The notes beneath the pieces were generated by a model that was not told where the DNA came from, searched no databases, and saw nothing but the letters and a program-made list of their open reading frames with translations. A stretch of DNA of 64,000 bases. Origin: DASZHJ01 sp035604335. GTDB taxonomy: Bacteria > Pseudomonadota > Alphaproteobacteria > ATCC43930 > CGMCC-115725. This document shows positions 33,793 through 43,112 of this stretch, one piece after another; position 1 is the stretch's first letter, and every line of letters begins with the position of its first letter. The stretch spans positions 1-64,000 of the forward strand of contig DATNIT010000003.1 in NCBI GenBank assembly GCA_035604335.1, given 5' to 3'. The translations under genes and the position numbers were made by a program.

Positions 33793-34485
33793 ATGACCGA
33801 AATCGCTCTCATCGTCGGCACCGGAAGCGGCCTGAGCGCATCGCTCGCGCGGCTCTTCGCCAAGAACGGCATGACCGTGGTTCTCGCCGCCCGCAATCCC
33901 CAGAAGCTCGAGGCGCTCGCCCGCGACACCGGCGCTCGCGTCTACGCGTGCGATGCCAGCAGCCGCTCGGACGTGCCGGCTCTCTTCAAGTCGGTAACGG
34001 CCGATCTCGGGTCACCCGACGTGGTGGTCTACAACCCCAGCTACCGCACTCGCGGGCCCCTCATCGAGCTCGATCCCGTCGAGGTCGAGAGAACGCTGAT
34101 GGTGACCTGCTACGGCGGCTTCCTGGTGGCGCAGGCCGCGGCGCGGCAGATGCTGGAGCGCGGCCACGGCTCGATCCTGTTCACGGGCGCGTCCGCGAGC
34201 GTCAAGGGCTACGCGCAGTCGGCGCCGTTCGCCATGGGCAAGTTCGGCCTGCGCGGCCTCGCGCAGAGCATGGCGCGCGAGCTGCAGCCCAAGAACATCC
34301 ACGTCGCCCATTTCGTGATCGATGGCGGGATCCGGCAGCAGAACGACCCGCGCGGCAACCAGCGCGGCACCGACGGTCTACTCGAGCCCGACGCGATCGC
34401 CGAGACCTACCTCCACATCCACCGCCAGCACCGCAGCGCCTGGACCTGGGAGGTGGAGCTCAGGCCGTGGGTGGAGACGTTCTAA
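33793..34485 (+). CDS. SDR family protein with Tyr-to-Phe active site
   Basis: 230-residue SDR-fold protein. The cofactor motif is GTGSGLSASL; the catalytic YxxxK is replaced by FAMGK (Phe for Tyr) within ASASVKGYAQSAPFAMGKFG, and NAG reads NPS. The C-terminus ends WEVELRPWVETF. A close paralogue with the same changes lies at 52844-53545, so this is a conserved subfamily rather than a damaged gene. ATG has AAAGGAGG upstream. It is divergent from soxB, and its last 26 bases overlap the convergent histidine kinase. Catalytic activity is uncertain. Confidence 0.88.
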   Translation: MTEIALIVGTGSGLSASLARLFAKNGMTVVLAARNPQKLEALARDTGARVYACDASSRSDVPALFKSVTADLGSPDVVVYNPSYRTRGPLIELDPVEVERTLMVTCYGGFLVAQAAARQMLERGHGSILFTGASASVKGYAQSAPFAMGKFGLRGLAQSMARELQPKNIHVAHFVIDGGIRQQNDPRGNQRGTDGLLEPDAIAETYLHIHRQHRSAWTWEVELRPWVETF

Positions 34486-36037
34486 GCAGCGGTTCGGCCT
34501 CGATCGGCAGCACCACATCGAAGCGGCTGCCTTTGCCGACCTCGCTCACCACCTGGATGTCGCCGCCGTGGCTGGTGACGATGCCGTGCACGACGGAGAG
34601 GCCGAGCCCAGTACCCTCGCCCACACCGCGGGTCGTGAAGAACGGCTCGAAGATGCGGCGCTGCACTTCTTTTGGCATGCCGCAGCCCGTGTCCTCGACT
34701 GAGATGACAATCCGTCCGCCCTCCGCTGCGGCCACCTGACGCAGACACACGGTGATGACGCCCGGGGCGGCGCCGATCGCCTGGCTCCCATTGGCGAGCA
34801 GATTGACCAGGACCTGATGGAGCTGGCTGCCGTCGCCGTGGATCGCCGGCACGGGCTCGAGCTCTGACCGCATGTCGATGCTACGCGGGATCGACGAGCG
34901 CATCATCTTGAGGGCCTCGCCGACGATGGCATCCAGCTGGATCGGCGCCTTTTTGCTCTGGTCCTTGCGGCTGAAAGCCACGATCTGCGACACCAAGTCG
35001 CGGGCCCGGCCGGCCGCTTGGGAGACGATCTTGAGGTTGCCGCGCTCGGGGCTGCCCTCAGGCGCTCGGCGCAAGCTGAGCTTCGTCAGCGCCAGGATCG
35101 GCACCAGCGTATTGTTGAGGTCGTGGGCGATGCCGCCAGCGAGGGTGCCCAGCGCTTCCAGCTTCTGCGAATGAAAGAGCTGCGCCTCGAGTCCGAGCCG
35201 GCGCGCCTCTGCTTGCTTGATCTCGGTGATGTCGGTCCAGAGCGACACGCTGCCGCCGTCGGGCATCTTGCGAAGGCTTTCCTGCAGCCAGCGGCCATCG
35301 GTGAGCTCGTAGATGGTGTCGCTCTCGCCGGAGGCGTGGGCTGCGGCACGCGCCTTGATGCAGGCTTCGAGATCGCCCTCTGGTGGCTTGAACATGCCCG
35401 AGGCGAACCGCATACGCAGGATCGCCTCGAAGGTCATGCCCGGCCGCGGCGTCCGCTGCTCGGCATCAGTGCGGTGCAGGTTGCGATAGCGCGAATTGCA
35501 GGCGCTCAGGCGTTGCTCGCTGTCAAAGAGCGCGATGCCTTGCGCAACCGTATCGATCGCGTGATAGAAGCGCTCCTGCGCGCGATAAGCGCGGGCTTCC
35601 GCCTCTTTCTCAGCAGTGATGTCGGCGCCGACACCGCGATAGCCCATGAACTCGCCGCCGGGACCTAAGACCGGCCAGCCGCTGATCCGGAGATACCGAA
35701 AATAATCTTTGGCGTAGGTCTGCTTGTAGACGAGCTTCCGGATCGGCTCCCGAGCAGCAAAGGCCTCGTTGAAGGCTTCCATGTCCTCGGGCTCGACCTC
35801 GGTCGGCGCCACCTCGTCCCAGCGCTTGCCCTTGAGAGCCTCGGGCGCGATGCCCGTGATGACGGCGATCCGAGGCGACACATAGACAAAGCGAAACTCG
35901 CTGTCGGTCTCCCAGAACCAGTCCGATGCCGCCTCGATCATGTCGCGCAGGCGGCGCTCCATCTCGGTCATGGGCTCGCCGGTCCCGATCGGGACCTCGG
36001 ATGAGGGTGGCCGGTCCAGCATGGAAACAGTCGACAT
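34460..36037 (-). CDS. PAS-domain sensor histidine kinase
   Basis: About 525 residues with no clear membrane helix. Two PAS domains (about 30-145, WFWETDSEFRFVYVSPR; about 160-285, AIDTVAQGIALFDSEQRL) precede a HisKA-like dimerisation helix with the phospho-acceptor in GGIAHDLNNTLVPI (near 322). The HATPase_c domain has N-box NLLANGSQAIG, G1 EDTGCGMP, F-box FEPFFTT and G2 GTGLGLSVVHG. No receiver domain or adjacent response regulator is present, so it is an orphan kinase. ATG at 36037 is chosen, though a start further in at the next Met is possible. A paralogous kinase core lies at 56652-58517. Confidence 0.88.
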   Translation of the reverse strand: MSTVSMLDRPPSSEVPIGTGEPMTEMERRLRDMIEAASDWFWETDSEFRFVYVSPRIAVITGIAPEALKGKRWDEVAPTEVEPEDMEAFNEAFAAREPIRKLVYKQTYAKDYFRYLRISGWPVLGPGGEFMGYRGVGADITAEKEAEARAYRAQERFYHAIDTVAQGIALFDSEQRLSACNSRYRNLHRTDAEQRTPRPGMTFEAILRMRFASGMFKPPEGDLEACIKARAAAHASGESDTIYELTDGRWLQESLRKMPDGGSVSLWTDITEIKQAEARRLGLEAQLFHSQKLEALGTLAGGIAHDLNNTLVPILALTKLSLRRAPEGSPERGNLKIVSQAAGRARDLVSQIVAFSRKDQSKKAPIQLDAIVGEALKMMRSSIPRSIDMRSELEPVPAIHGDGSQLHQVLVNLLANGSQAIGAAPGVITVCLRQVAAAEGGRIVISVEDTGCGMPKEVQRRIFEPFFTTRGVGEGTGLGLSVVHGIVTSHGGDIQVVSEVGKGSRFDVVLPIEAEPLLRTSPPTA

Positions 36038-36201
36038 CGTGGACGCGGCTCCGGAACGGGCAGCACATGAAGCCGGCGCGGCAGCGCCAGCGCAGCACCC
36101 GCCAGAATGCACCCAACCCCTTGAGCAACCGTAAAGGGCTTGGGCCGAATTGGTTCGGCGCGCGGAAACGTGTTAAACCCCCGCCGCGACGACTATTTTG
36201 C

Positions 36202-36945
36202 ATGTCTGCGGCGGGAATGGACCTTTCGGTGGTGATACCGGCGCGCAACGAGGCGCCCAACGTGGCGCCGCTGGTGGCGGAAATCCGGCGCGCGCTCGAC
36301 GGCCGGATCGATTACGAGATCGTCTACGTCGATGACGGCAGCAGCGACGCAACCGCCGCCGAGATCCGGCGTCTCGCGAAGGAATTCCCGACGCTCCGCC
36401 TGATCCGACATGGAGCCAGTTGCGGGCAGAGCATGGCGATCCTGACCGGCGTCAAGGCGGCCCGGGCGAGCTGGATCGCCACCCTCGACGCCGATGGCCA
36501 GAACGATCCCGCGGATATACCGGGGCTCTGGGATATCGCGCGCGCGGCGCCGGCGTCGCCGCCGCTGATGGTGGCGGGCCAACGTCAGAAGCGCCGTGAC
36601 ACCTGGTCGAAGCGCGCGGCCTCGCGAGCGGCGAACGCGATCCGGCGAGCGCTCCTCGGCGACGGCACGCCCGATACCGGATGCGGCCTGAAATTGTTCC
36701 GGCGCGATTTCTTCCTGGAGTTGCCGCGCTTCGATCATATGCACCGATTCCTGCCGGCCTTGACCCTGCGCCAGGGCGGCAAGGTCGTCTCGGTGCCGGT
36801 GAATCACCGTCCGCGCGAGCGCGGCCGATCAAACTACGGAGTCTTCGACCGGCTGTGGGTGGGTATCGCGGATCTCCTGGGCGTGATGTGGCTTATGCGC
36901 CGGGCGAAGACTCCGGTCGTGCTCGAGGAGCCGCCGGCCTCATGA
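36202..36945 (+). CDS. Family 2 glycosyltransferase (DPM/undecaprenyl-phosphate type)
   Basis: 247-residue GT2 enzyme with GT-A fold: LSVVIPARNEAPNV at the N-terminus, YVDDGSSD and the DxD-like DADGQND for nucleotide-sugar/metal binding, and a C-terminal RERGRSNYGVF segment typical of polyprenyl-phosphate glycosyltransferases. One hydrophobic stretch near the C-terminus may anchor it. The gene is divergent from the histidine kinase. Its stop overlaps the next gene (ATGA), so it probably acts with that membrane protein in envelope lipid or glycan work. Sugar unknown. Confidence 0.9.
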   Translation: MSAAGMDLSVVIPARNEAPNVAPLVAEIRRALDGRIDYEIVYVDDGSSDATAAEIRRLAKEFPTLRLIRHGASCGQSMAILTGVKAARASWIATLDADGQNDPADIPGLWDIARAAPASPPLMVAGQRQKRRDTWSKRAASRAANAIRRALLGDGTPDTGCGLKLFRRDFFLELPRFDHMHRFLPALTLRQGGKVVSVPVNHRPRERGRSNYGVFDRLWVGIADLLGVMWLMRRAKTPVVLEEPPAS

Positions 36946-37613
36946 CACCCGACGACGCCCCCTCGCCTATGTCGGCCCTCCGACTGACCGGCCGGGTCCT
37001 CGCCGCAGGGCTCGTTCTGGTCGGCATGGTGCTGGTGCTGACCCACCGCAGCGTCCTCAATCCCGCGGATATCAAATCCACGATCGGCGCGGCGCCGCTG
37101 GCACCGGCGATCTTCGTGCTGGGCCACATCGCCGCCAGCCTGCTCTTCGTGCCGAGAACCCTTCTGGCACTGGTCGCGGGACTGCTCTTCGGCAGCATCG
37201 GCGGCATCGCCTGGGCGACCGTCGGGAGCACCCTCGGCGCCGTCGCGGGATTCCTGTTGGCCCGATATATAAACAGCGGCCTGATCGAGCCGGAGAAGCT
37301 ACCCAAACTCGGCCCTCTGTTGGTAAAAGCCGAATCGGGAGGCTGGCGCGCTGTCGCGGTGATGCGGCTCATTCCGGTGATCCCGCATCCGATCACGAAT
37401 TACGCGCTGGGCCTCACGCGCTTATCGCTCTCGAGCTACACCTTGGGAAGTCTCATCGGCCAGATCCCGATGACGCTCGCTTATGTCGAATTCGGTGCCG
37501 CCGGTAACGAGGCTCTGTCGGGGAGCGCCAATTGGCTGCTGCCTAGCTTGCTGGGTCTTGCGGTGCTGCTGGCCTCGTTCGCTCTGCCTAGGCTCGTGGG
37601 CGGCAAGAGCTGA
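36942..37613 (+). CDS. TVP38/TMEM64 (DedA-like) family membrane protein
   Basis: 223-residue membrane protein with about six helices. The SNARE-associated/VTT domain signatures are FVPRTLLALVAGLLFG, GSTLGAVAGFLLARY and RLIPVIPHPITNYALGLT. Relatives move or scramble lipids. It is coupled by an ATGA overlap to the GT2 gene, consistent with lipid-linked sugar handling; this is inference. Ends 53 bases before the DUF1275 gene. Confidence 0.9.
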   Translation: MTPDDAPSPMSALRLTGRVLAAGLVLVGMVLVLTHRSVLNPADIKSTIGAAPLAPAIFVLGHIAASLLFVPRTLLALVAGLLFGSIGGIAWATVGSTLGAVAGFLLARYINSGLIEPEKLPKLGPLLVKAESGGWRAVAVMRLIPVIPHPITNYALGLTRLSLSSYTLGSLIGQIPMTLAYVEFGAAGNEALSGSANWLLPSLLGLAVLLASFALPRLVGGKS

Positions 37614-37666
37614 GATCAAGCCGCCCCCGCGCGGCTCTTGCCGTAATCATGCGAAAGGGAGGCGTC

Positions 37667-38368
37667 ATGGCTGCGGCGACTTCGTCGGCTCATCGCTCCG
37701 CCCGAATGGACCTGATCCTGGCGCTGCTCGCCTTCGCGTCCAGCATCACCGACGTGCTGGGTTTCCTCGCTCTCAGCAACGTGTTCACCTCCGGCATGAC
37801 CGGCAACACGGCACTGCTCGGTCTTGCCGTCGGACAGGGGCAGATCTTCACCGCCTCTCACTCGGCAACGGCCCTCGCGGGCTTTATCTTCGGCGTGGCT
37901 TTCGGCGCGTTCTTGTCCGGAATGGCCCGTCATCCCGCTGGGCTTGCGAACCTCCTGATCGTCGAGTCCGTATGTCTTGCGACTTTTTGCGCGATCTGGT
38001 TCGCCTTTGACCATCCGGCCGGAAGCACCGCCATCTACCTGCTGATCGCACTCTCGGCCACGGGCATGGGGATTCAGACCGTTGCGGCGCGCCGGATCAA
38101 TGTGCCGGGCATTCCGACCGTGGTATTCACGACCACGCTCACGAACATCGTCATGGCGGCCACGGACGCGATCGCGCGCCACGCACCATTCTCGCGCGAT
38201 ACCAAACGGCAGATCGGCATATTCTCGATCTATCTTGGGGGAGCGATGCTCGCGGGAGCGTTGGCATCGCGAAGTCTGGGTGCGTTGGCTCTCCTGCCGC
38301 TCGTCGCCGTCACCGCCGCGCTCGGCGTCGAATACGGCAACACGCTCGCGCAGAGCTCTCGCGGGTGA
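37667..38368 (+). CDS. YoaK/DUF1275 family membrane protein
   Basis: 233-residue protein with about six membrane helices; the signature ALSNVFTSGMTGNTALLGLA and ARRINVPGIPTVVFTTTLTN are typical of YoaK (DUF1275). Function in the family is not established. ATG at 37667 is preceded by AAAGGGAGG; an earlier in-frame ATG at 37649 is part of that site. Convergent with glcF. Confidence 0.88.
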   Translation: MAAATSSAHRSARMDLILALLAFASSITDVLGFLALSNVFTSGMTGNTALLGLAVGQGQIFTASHSATALAGFIFGVAFGAFLSGMARHPAGLANLLIVESVCLATFCAIWFAFDHPAGSTAIYLLIALSATGMGIQTVAARRINVPGIPTVVFTTTLTNIVMAATDAIARHAPFSRDTKRQIGIFSIYLGGAMLAGALASRSLGALALLPLVAVTAALGVEYGNTLAQSSRG

Positions 38369-38396
38369 GGTGCCGCGACTTCCGCTTCTGCTCGGC

Positions 38397-39668
38397 TCAC
38401 CCCAAGGCGTCGGGCTTGGGCCCGCCCGTTGCCCAGTCCAGGAGCTCGACCGTATGCACGACGGGCACGCCAACACCGGCTCCGAGCTGCGTGATGCATC
38501 CAATATTGCCGGCCGCCACGACCTCGGGCTTGACGCTCGCGATGTTGCGAAGCTTGCGATCTCTAAGAGCCTCGGCGAGGGCCGGCTGCAGCATGTTGTA
38601 GGTGCCGGCGGAGCCGCAGCAGAGATGCCCTTCCGGTACGTCGACCACATCGAAGCCTGCTTTTTGCAAGAGCTGCTTGGGTCCGGCATGGATCTTCTGA
38701 CCATGCTGGAGCGAGCAGGCCGAGTGGTAGGCGACGCGCAGGGCGCCCGGCAGCGCGCCGTTCAATCCGAGCTGCTGCGCGACTTCGCTGACATCCTTGG
38801 CGAGTGCCGAGATACGGGCAGCTTTCGCGGCATAAGCGGGATCCGTGCGCAGGAGGAAGCCGTAATCCTTCACCATGGTGCCGCAACCGGAGGCGTTGAT
38901 GACGATCGCGTCGAGCCCGCGCCCGAGCTCGGCGGTCCAGGCATCGACATTGGCGCGCAGGAGGTCGAGCACATCGTGGCCGAGGTGATGCTCGAGCGCG
39001 CCGCAGCATCCGACACCGGACACCACGACGACTTCTGCGCCATGTCGCCGCAGCAGCCGCACCGTCGCCTGGTTGATGGCGGCGTCGATGACTTGCTGCA
39101 CGCAGCCCACCAGCAACGCGACTCGCATTCGGCGCAAGCCTTCCGCCGGTAGCACCCCGGGTTCGATGACCTCGGATCTCCCGACCGAGCGAGGTGCCAG
39201 CTTCAGCATCGCCTGCAGCCGCGCGGGCAGCAGCGTCCGCATGGGCTGCGCCAGCCGTGCCGCCGTCAGCGCCAGCCGGAACAAGCTTGGCCGCGGCAAG
39301 ATCGTGCCAAGCAGCTTGCGCGTCCAGCGATCGAGCAGCGGCCGTCGATAAGTGCGCGCGATATGCCGTCGACCATGATCCACAAGGTGCATGTAGTTGA
39401 CGCCGGACGGACAGGTGGTCATGCACGCGAGACAAGAGAGGCAGCGATCGATGTGCTTCACCACGGTCTCGGTCGCGGGCCGCCCGCGCTCCAGCATCTC
39501 CTTGATCAGGTAGATGCGTCCGCGCGGCCCATCGAGTTCGTCGCCGAGCAGCACGTAGGTCGGACAGGTCGCCGTGCAGAAGCCGCAGTGTACGCAGGCG
39601 CGCAGGATCGCATTGACGTCGCGGATCTCGGGATCGGCGAGCTGGGCCAAGGTGAAATGCGTCTGCAT
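38397..39668 (-). CDS. glcF: Glycolate oxidase iron-sulfur subunit
   Basis: 423-residue subunit passing electrons from GlcD/GlcE to the membrane quinone pool. Two [4Fe-4S] motifs lie near the N-terminus (CVHCGFCTATCPTY near 26-36; CLSCLACMTTCPSGV near 78-90). Two CCG-type domains follow (VGCCGALEHHLGH, LCCGSAGTYNML). It is the last gene of glcDEF, six bases after glcE. Confidence 0.95.
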   Translation of the reverse strand: MQTHFTLAQLADPEIRDVNAILRACVHCGFCTATCPTYVLLGDELDGPRGRIYLIKEMLERGRPATETVVKHIDRCLSCLACMTTCPSGVNYMHLVDHGRRHIARTYRRPLLDRWTRKLLGTILPRPSLFRLALTAARLAQPMRTLLPARLQAMLKLAPRSVGRSEVIEPGVLPAEGLRRMRVALLVGCVQQVIDAAINQATVRLLRRHGAEVVVVSGVGCCGALEHHLGHDVLDLLRANVDAWTAELGRGLDAIVINASGCGTMVKDYGFLLRTDPAYAAKAARISALAKDVSEVAQQLGLNGALPGALRVAYHSACSLQHGQKIHAGPKQLLQKAGFDVVDVPEGHLCCGSAGTYNMLQPALAEALRDRKLRNIASVKPEVVAAGNIGCITQLGAGVGVPVVHTVELLDWATGGPKPDALG

Positions 39669-39674
39669 GCGGGT

Positions 39675-40886
39675 TCAGAGGTCGCGATACATGCGGCCGG
39701 GATTGAGGATACGCTTGGGATCGAAGCTCTCCTTGATCCGGCGGCTCAGCGCCTCGAGCGCCGGCGGCTGCGGCTCGAAGACGGCGATGCGTCCGCGGAG
39801 CTCGGGGCTGCCGCGAACCAAGGTTGCATGACCTCCCGCCGCCCTGGCCGCAGCGCGCACGACCTCCGCACCGCCCTCGACGGCGCTGCCGGCGACCGCG
39901 CACCACAGGAGGCCGCCACCCCAGTCGAAGAAGACTTGCGCATCGAGGGCTCGCACGATGGCAGCCGCCGCGCCAGGACCGCTCTGCGGGGCGACCGAGA
40001 TGCGCCAGATCGCCCGATCCTGCCCGGACGCGAGCGGGCTCACATTCGCGAGCGCGCGCCAGAGTGCGGCGCCGGTTCCGTCGAGAAGCAGCTCCGCCGC
40101 GCCGAAGTCCCGAAGCTCCTGCCTGAGAGCCGCCGCGCGCGCCTCGACCGAGGGCCGGGGTCCTTCCACGCGGACGAGGGTCGCGGCTTGGCTGACGCCC
40201 GGCAACACGGCAGCCGCGCTTGCCCTCGGTAGATGCGCGGCGCCGCCGACCTCGTGGGGACTGTTGAGCGCCTGGGTCATCGCCACCATCGCGCGCGCGT
40301 CGTCGAGGCCCCACAGCACCAGGGTTCCCGTGGCTTCCGGCCTCGGCAGCACCTTGACGGTGACCTCGGTCAGTACGGCCAGCGTGCCGTAGGAGCCCGT
40401 CATGAGCTTCGAGAGGTCGTAGCCCGTGACGTTCTTCACCACCCGGCCGCCCGCCTTGAAGGCCTCGCCGCGGCCGCTCACGCCGTGAAAGCCGAGCAGG
40501 TGATCGCGCGCGGCGCCCTGCTTGATGCGCCTGGGTCCCGCGAGATTGCAGGCGAGCATGCCACCCAGGGTATGCCGTCCGGCTGCGCCGCCGAGCAGCG
40601 GGCCCCAGTCGCCGGGCTCGAAGGCCAGCATCTGGTCGGCTCGCTCGAGCATGGCTTCGATCTCCGCGAGCGGTGTGCCGGGCTTCGCGGTCAGCACGAG
40701 CTCTTCCGGCTCGTAGGCCTGGATACCCGTGAGCGCCGTAACGTCGAGCTGATGGGGTGCATCGACCGGCCGACCGAGGCCGCGCTTGGTGCCGGCGGCG
40801 ATGACCTCGAGCGCTTCGCCCTCGCCGGCGGCCCAGGAGATCAGCTTCGCGAGCTCCTGCCCGTCCTTGACGCGAAAGCGCGGCAT
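39675..40886 (-). CDS. glcE: Glycolate oxidase FAD-binding subunit
   Basis: 403-residue FAD-binding protein of the VAO/PCMH type. FAD-contact features include LTAKPGTPLAEIEAMLE, GAAGRHTLGGMLACNLAGPRR (seen as GGMLACNLAGPRR) and GGRVVKNVTGYDLSKLMTGSYG. It pairs with GlcD to oxidise glycolate to glyoxylate. It lies 12 bases after glcD and 6 before glcF. Confidence 0.94.
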   Translation of the reverse strand: MPRFRVKDGQELAKLISWAAGEGEALEVIAAGTKRGLGRPVDAPHQLDVTALTGIQAYEPEELVLTAKPGTPLAEIEAMLERADQMLAFEPGDWGPLLGGAAGRHTLGGMLACNLAGPRRIKQGAARDHLLGFHGVSGRGEAFKAGGRVVKNVTGYDLSKLMTGSYGTLAVLTEVTVKVLPRPEATGTLVLWGLDDARAMVAMTQALNSPHEVGGAAHLPRASAAAVLPGVSQAATLVRVEGPRPSVEARAAALRQELRDFGAAELLLDGTGAALWRALANVSPLASGQDRAIWRISVAPQSGPGAAAAIVRALDAQVFFDWGGGLLWCAVAGSAVEGGAEVVRAAARAAGGHATLVRGSPELRGRIAVFEPQPPALEALSRRIKESFDPKRILNPGRMYRDL

Positions 40887-40898
40887 TCGTCTGCGGGC

Positions 40899-42386
40899 TC
40901 AGAAGCGCGGGATATCGGGGAAGGCGAGCTTGCCGCCGTGCACGTGCACGCGGCCGAGCTCGGCGCAGCGATGGAGCTGCGGAAACACCTTGCCGGGATT
41001 GAGCAGGCCCTCGGGATCGAAGGCGCATTTGAGGCGCATCTGGTGATCGAGGTCGACCGTGTCGAACATCGTATCCATGAGGTCGCGCTTCTCGACGCCG
41101 ACGCCGTGCTCGCCCGTGAGCACGCCGCCGACCTCGACGCAGAGCCGCAGGATGTCGGCGCCGAGCGCCTCCGCGCGCTCGAGCTCGCCCTCTTTGTTGG
41201 CGTCGTAGAGGATGAGCGGATGCAGATTGCCGTCACCGGCGTGGAACACGTTGGCGACGCGGAGCCCGTGTCGTTCCGAGAGCCGCGCGATGCGCGTCAG
41301 CACCTCGGGGAGCCGCTTTCTTGGGATGGTGCCGTCCATGCAGTAATAGTCGGGCGAGAGGCGGCCGACGGCGGGAAAGGCCGCCTTGCGCCCGGCCCAG
41401 AAGGCGAGCCGCTCCTCTTCGCTCTCACTTACCTTACAGGATACGGCGTGGTTCTGGCGCGCTATTGCCTCGACCTGCTGGACGAGATGGTCGACCTCAG
41501 CCTTCGGTCCATCGACCTCAACGATCAACAACGCGTCGACGTCGAGCGGATAACCGACATGGACAAAGTCCTCCGTCGCGTGGATCGCGGGCTTGTCCAT
41601 CATCTCCATGCCCGCAGGGATGATGCCCTCGGCGATGATCGCTGCAACGCAGTTTCCGGCCGCCTCGCAGCCGGGAAAGCCGATCAACAGCGCGCGCGCC
41701 GTCGTGGGCTTGGGCAGGATGCGCACGGTGACCTCGGTCACCACGCCCAACAGGCCCTCTGAGCCCACGGTCACGCCCAGGAGGTCATAGCCCTCGGAAT
41801 CCAGGTGCTTGCCGCCGAGCCGGACGATCTCGCCGTCGATGGTGACGAGTTCGACGCCGAGGACATTGTTGGTCGTGAGGCCGTATTTGAGGCAGTGCAC
41901 GCCGCCCGAGTTCTCGGCGACGTTGCCGCCGATCGTGCATGCGATCTGACTCGAGGGGTCGGGCGCATAGTAGAAGCCGGCGTGCTGGACCGCGAGGGTC
42001 ACGCCGAGATTCGTGACGCCGGGCTGCGCCACCACGCAGCGGTTCGCGAAATCGATATCGAGCACACGATTGAACTTGCCCATGCCGAGGATGATTCCGT
42101 CGGCGAGCGGCAGCGCGCCGCCGGAGAGCGAGGTGCCCGCCCCGCGCGGGACCACCTTGATCTTGTGATCGCGGCAGAACCGCAGCACGCCAGCCACCTG
42201 CTCCGTGGTGGAGGGCAGGACGACCAGAAGCGGCAGGGTGCGATAGGCGGTGAGGCCGTCGCTCTCGTAGGGCCGCCGCTCGTCCTCTTCCGAGATGACG
42301 CCTTCGCCCGGCACGATCCCCCGGAGCGCAGCCGCGATCTCGGCCCGGCGCGCGATCACTCCAGCATCTGGTTCGGGCATCCGCAT
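40899..42386 (-). CDS. glcD: Glycolate oxidase subunit GlcD
   Basis: 495-residue FAD-linked catalytic subunit. It contains VVPRGAGTSLSGGALPLADG, IGGNVAENSGGVHCLKYG and the C-terminal GEHGVGVEKRDLM motif of D-lactate/glycolate oxidases. ATG at 42386 follows AAGGAGCCCC. It heads glcDEF; a promoter should lie between it and the rpmJ terminator, but I cannot pinpoint boxes. glcC, the usual regulator, is not adjacent. Confidence 0.95.
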   Translation of the reverse strand: MRMPEPDAGVIARRAEIAAALRGIVPGEGVISEEDERRPYESDGLTAYRTLPLLVVLPSTTEQVAGVLRFCRDHKIKVVPRGAGTSLSGGALPLADGIILGMGKFNRVLDIDFANRCVVAQPGVTNLGVTLAVQHAGFYYAPDPSSQIACTIGGNVAENSGGVHCLKYGLTTNNVLGVELVTIDGEIVRLGGKHLDSEGYDLLGVTVGSEGLLGVVTEVTVRILPKPTTARALLIGFPGCEAAGNCVAAIIAEGIIPAGMEMMDKPAIHATEDFVHVGYPLDVDALLIVEVDGPKAEVDHLVQQVEAIARQNHAVSCKVSESEEERLAFWAGRKAAFPAVGRLSPDYYCMDGTIPRKRLPEVLTRIARLSERHGLRVANVFHAGDGNLHPLILYDANKEGELERAEALGADILRLCVEVGGVLTGEHGVGVEKRDLMDTMFDTVDLDHQMRLKCAFDPEGLLNPGKVFPQLHRCAELGRVHVHGGKLAFPDIPRF

Positions 42387-42440
42387 GGCGGGGCTCCTTG
42401 GGAGCCCTATCTAGGCCTTTGGGCCCCGGCCGCGCCAACT

Positions 42441-42467
42441 AAAAAACCGCGCTTGTGGGCGCGGTTT
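42441..42467 (-). terminator. Rho-independent terminator of rpmJ
   Basis: A perfect 9-bp stem (AAACCGCGC at 42444-42452, GCGCGGTTT at 42459-42467) with a 6-base loop, followed on the minus strand by six T's (the A-run at 42441-42446). It lies 26 bases after the rpmJ stop and separates it from glcD. Confidence 0.85.
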
Positions 42468-42492
42468 CCAGGCTACGCCTGGCAGAGACAGC

Positions 42493-42618
42493 TCAGCCCT
42501 GGCGCGCCTTATAGCGCGGGTTCGTCTTGTTGATGACGTAGACGCGGCCCTTGCGCCGGACGATGCGGCAGTTCTTGTCGCGCTTCTTCAGCGACTTCAG
42601 GGAATTGGCGATCTTCAT
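42493..42618 (-). CDS. rpmJ: 50S ribosomal protein L36
   Basis: 41-residue ribosomal protein L36 of the long, alphaproteobacterial (YkgO-like) form: MKIANSLKSLKKRDKNCRIV at the start and VYVINKTNPRYKARQG at the end. Only one Cys remains, so the zinc site of the four-Cys/His form is absent. A clear terminator follows. It stands alone, as is usual in Alphaproteobacteria. Confidence 0.95.
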   Translation of the reverse strand: MKIANSLKSLKKRDKNCRIVRRKGRVYVINKTNPRYKARQG

Positions 42619-42786
42619 GGTACCGCGCTCTCGAAGACGATGCGCGGGCCCCCGGCCCGCGCGAGGGCCGGACCATAGGCGCGACCATGTACTCTGTCAA
42701 TCGGTGACGCCGACTACAGAGCGCGCTGGTACGCGACGCATGCTCCGAAATCGCCCGCACCCGCGTAACGTGCGGCGAGCACGGCA

Positions 42787-42954
42787 CTACGAGCCGACGG
42801 TCGTCGCGATGGTGTTGTCCGTGGCGTTCAGGGTGGTGCCGATTGCGGTGAGACCGGCGATGGTCACGACCGCGATCAGTGCGGCAATCAGGCCGTACTC
42901 GATCGCCGTGGGACCCGATCGGTCTTCCCACACTTTTCGGATGAAGCGCAGCAT
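42787..42954 (-). CDS. Flp/Fap-type pilin
   Basis: 55-residue type IVb pilin precursor. A short basic leader (MLRFIRKVWEDRSG) ends with the prepilin peptidase site Gly14-Pro15, followed by the Glu-Tyr motif in PTAIEYGLIAALIAVV and a hydrophobic helix; the mature C-terminus is about 20 polar residues (LNATDNTIATTVGS). The usual cleavage pattern G/ATAIEYG is seen with Pro in the +1 position. No tad/cpa secretion genes are in the window, so it is an orphan that must rely on a system elsewhere. Confidence 0.88.
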   Translation of the reverse strand: MLRFIRKVWEDRSGPTAIEYGLIAALIAVVTIAGLTAIGTTLNATDNTIATTVGS

Positions 42955-43112
42955 GGCGGATCTCCTGGTTCTTCCCCAGGAGATGGTGGTGCGCGCCAGA
43001 TGAACGGAAAGTAAAGATGCATGCCGGCCGTAGTTCTTTTAGAAATCAATTTGGCCAGATTTTAATCAACCCCCACATGCGAAATTGATCGACATATCGG
43101 GGCCCGCCGGCA

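Noticed and set aside
38563..41028. 821-residue frame overlapping glcE and glcF
   Set aside because: Arg-rich out-of-frame translation of the glcDEF genes; no independent evidence.
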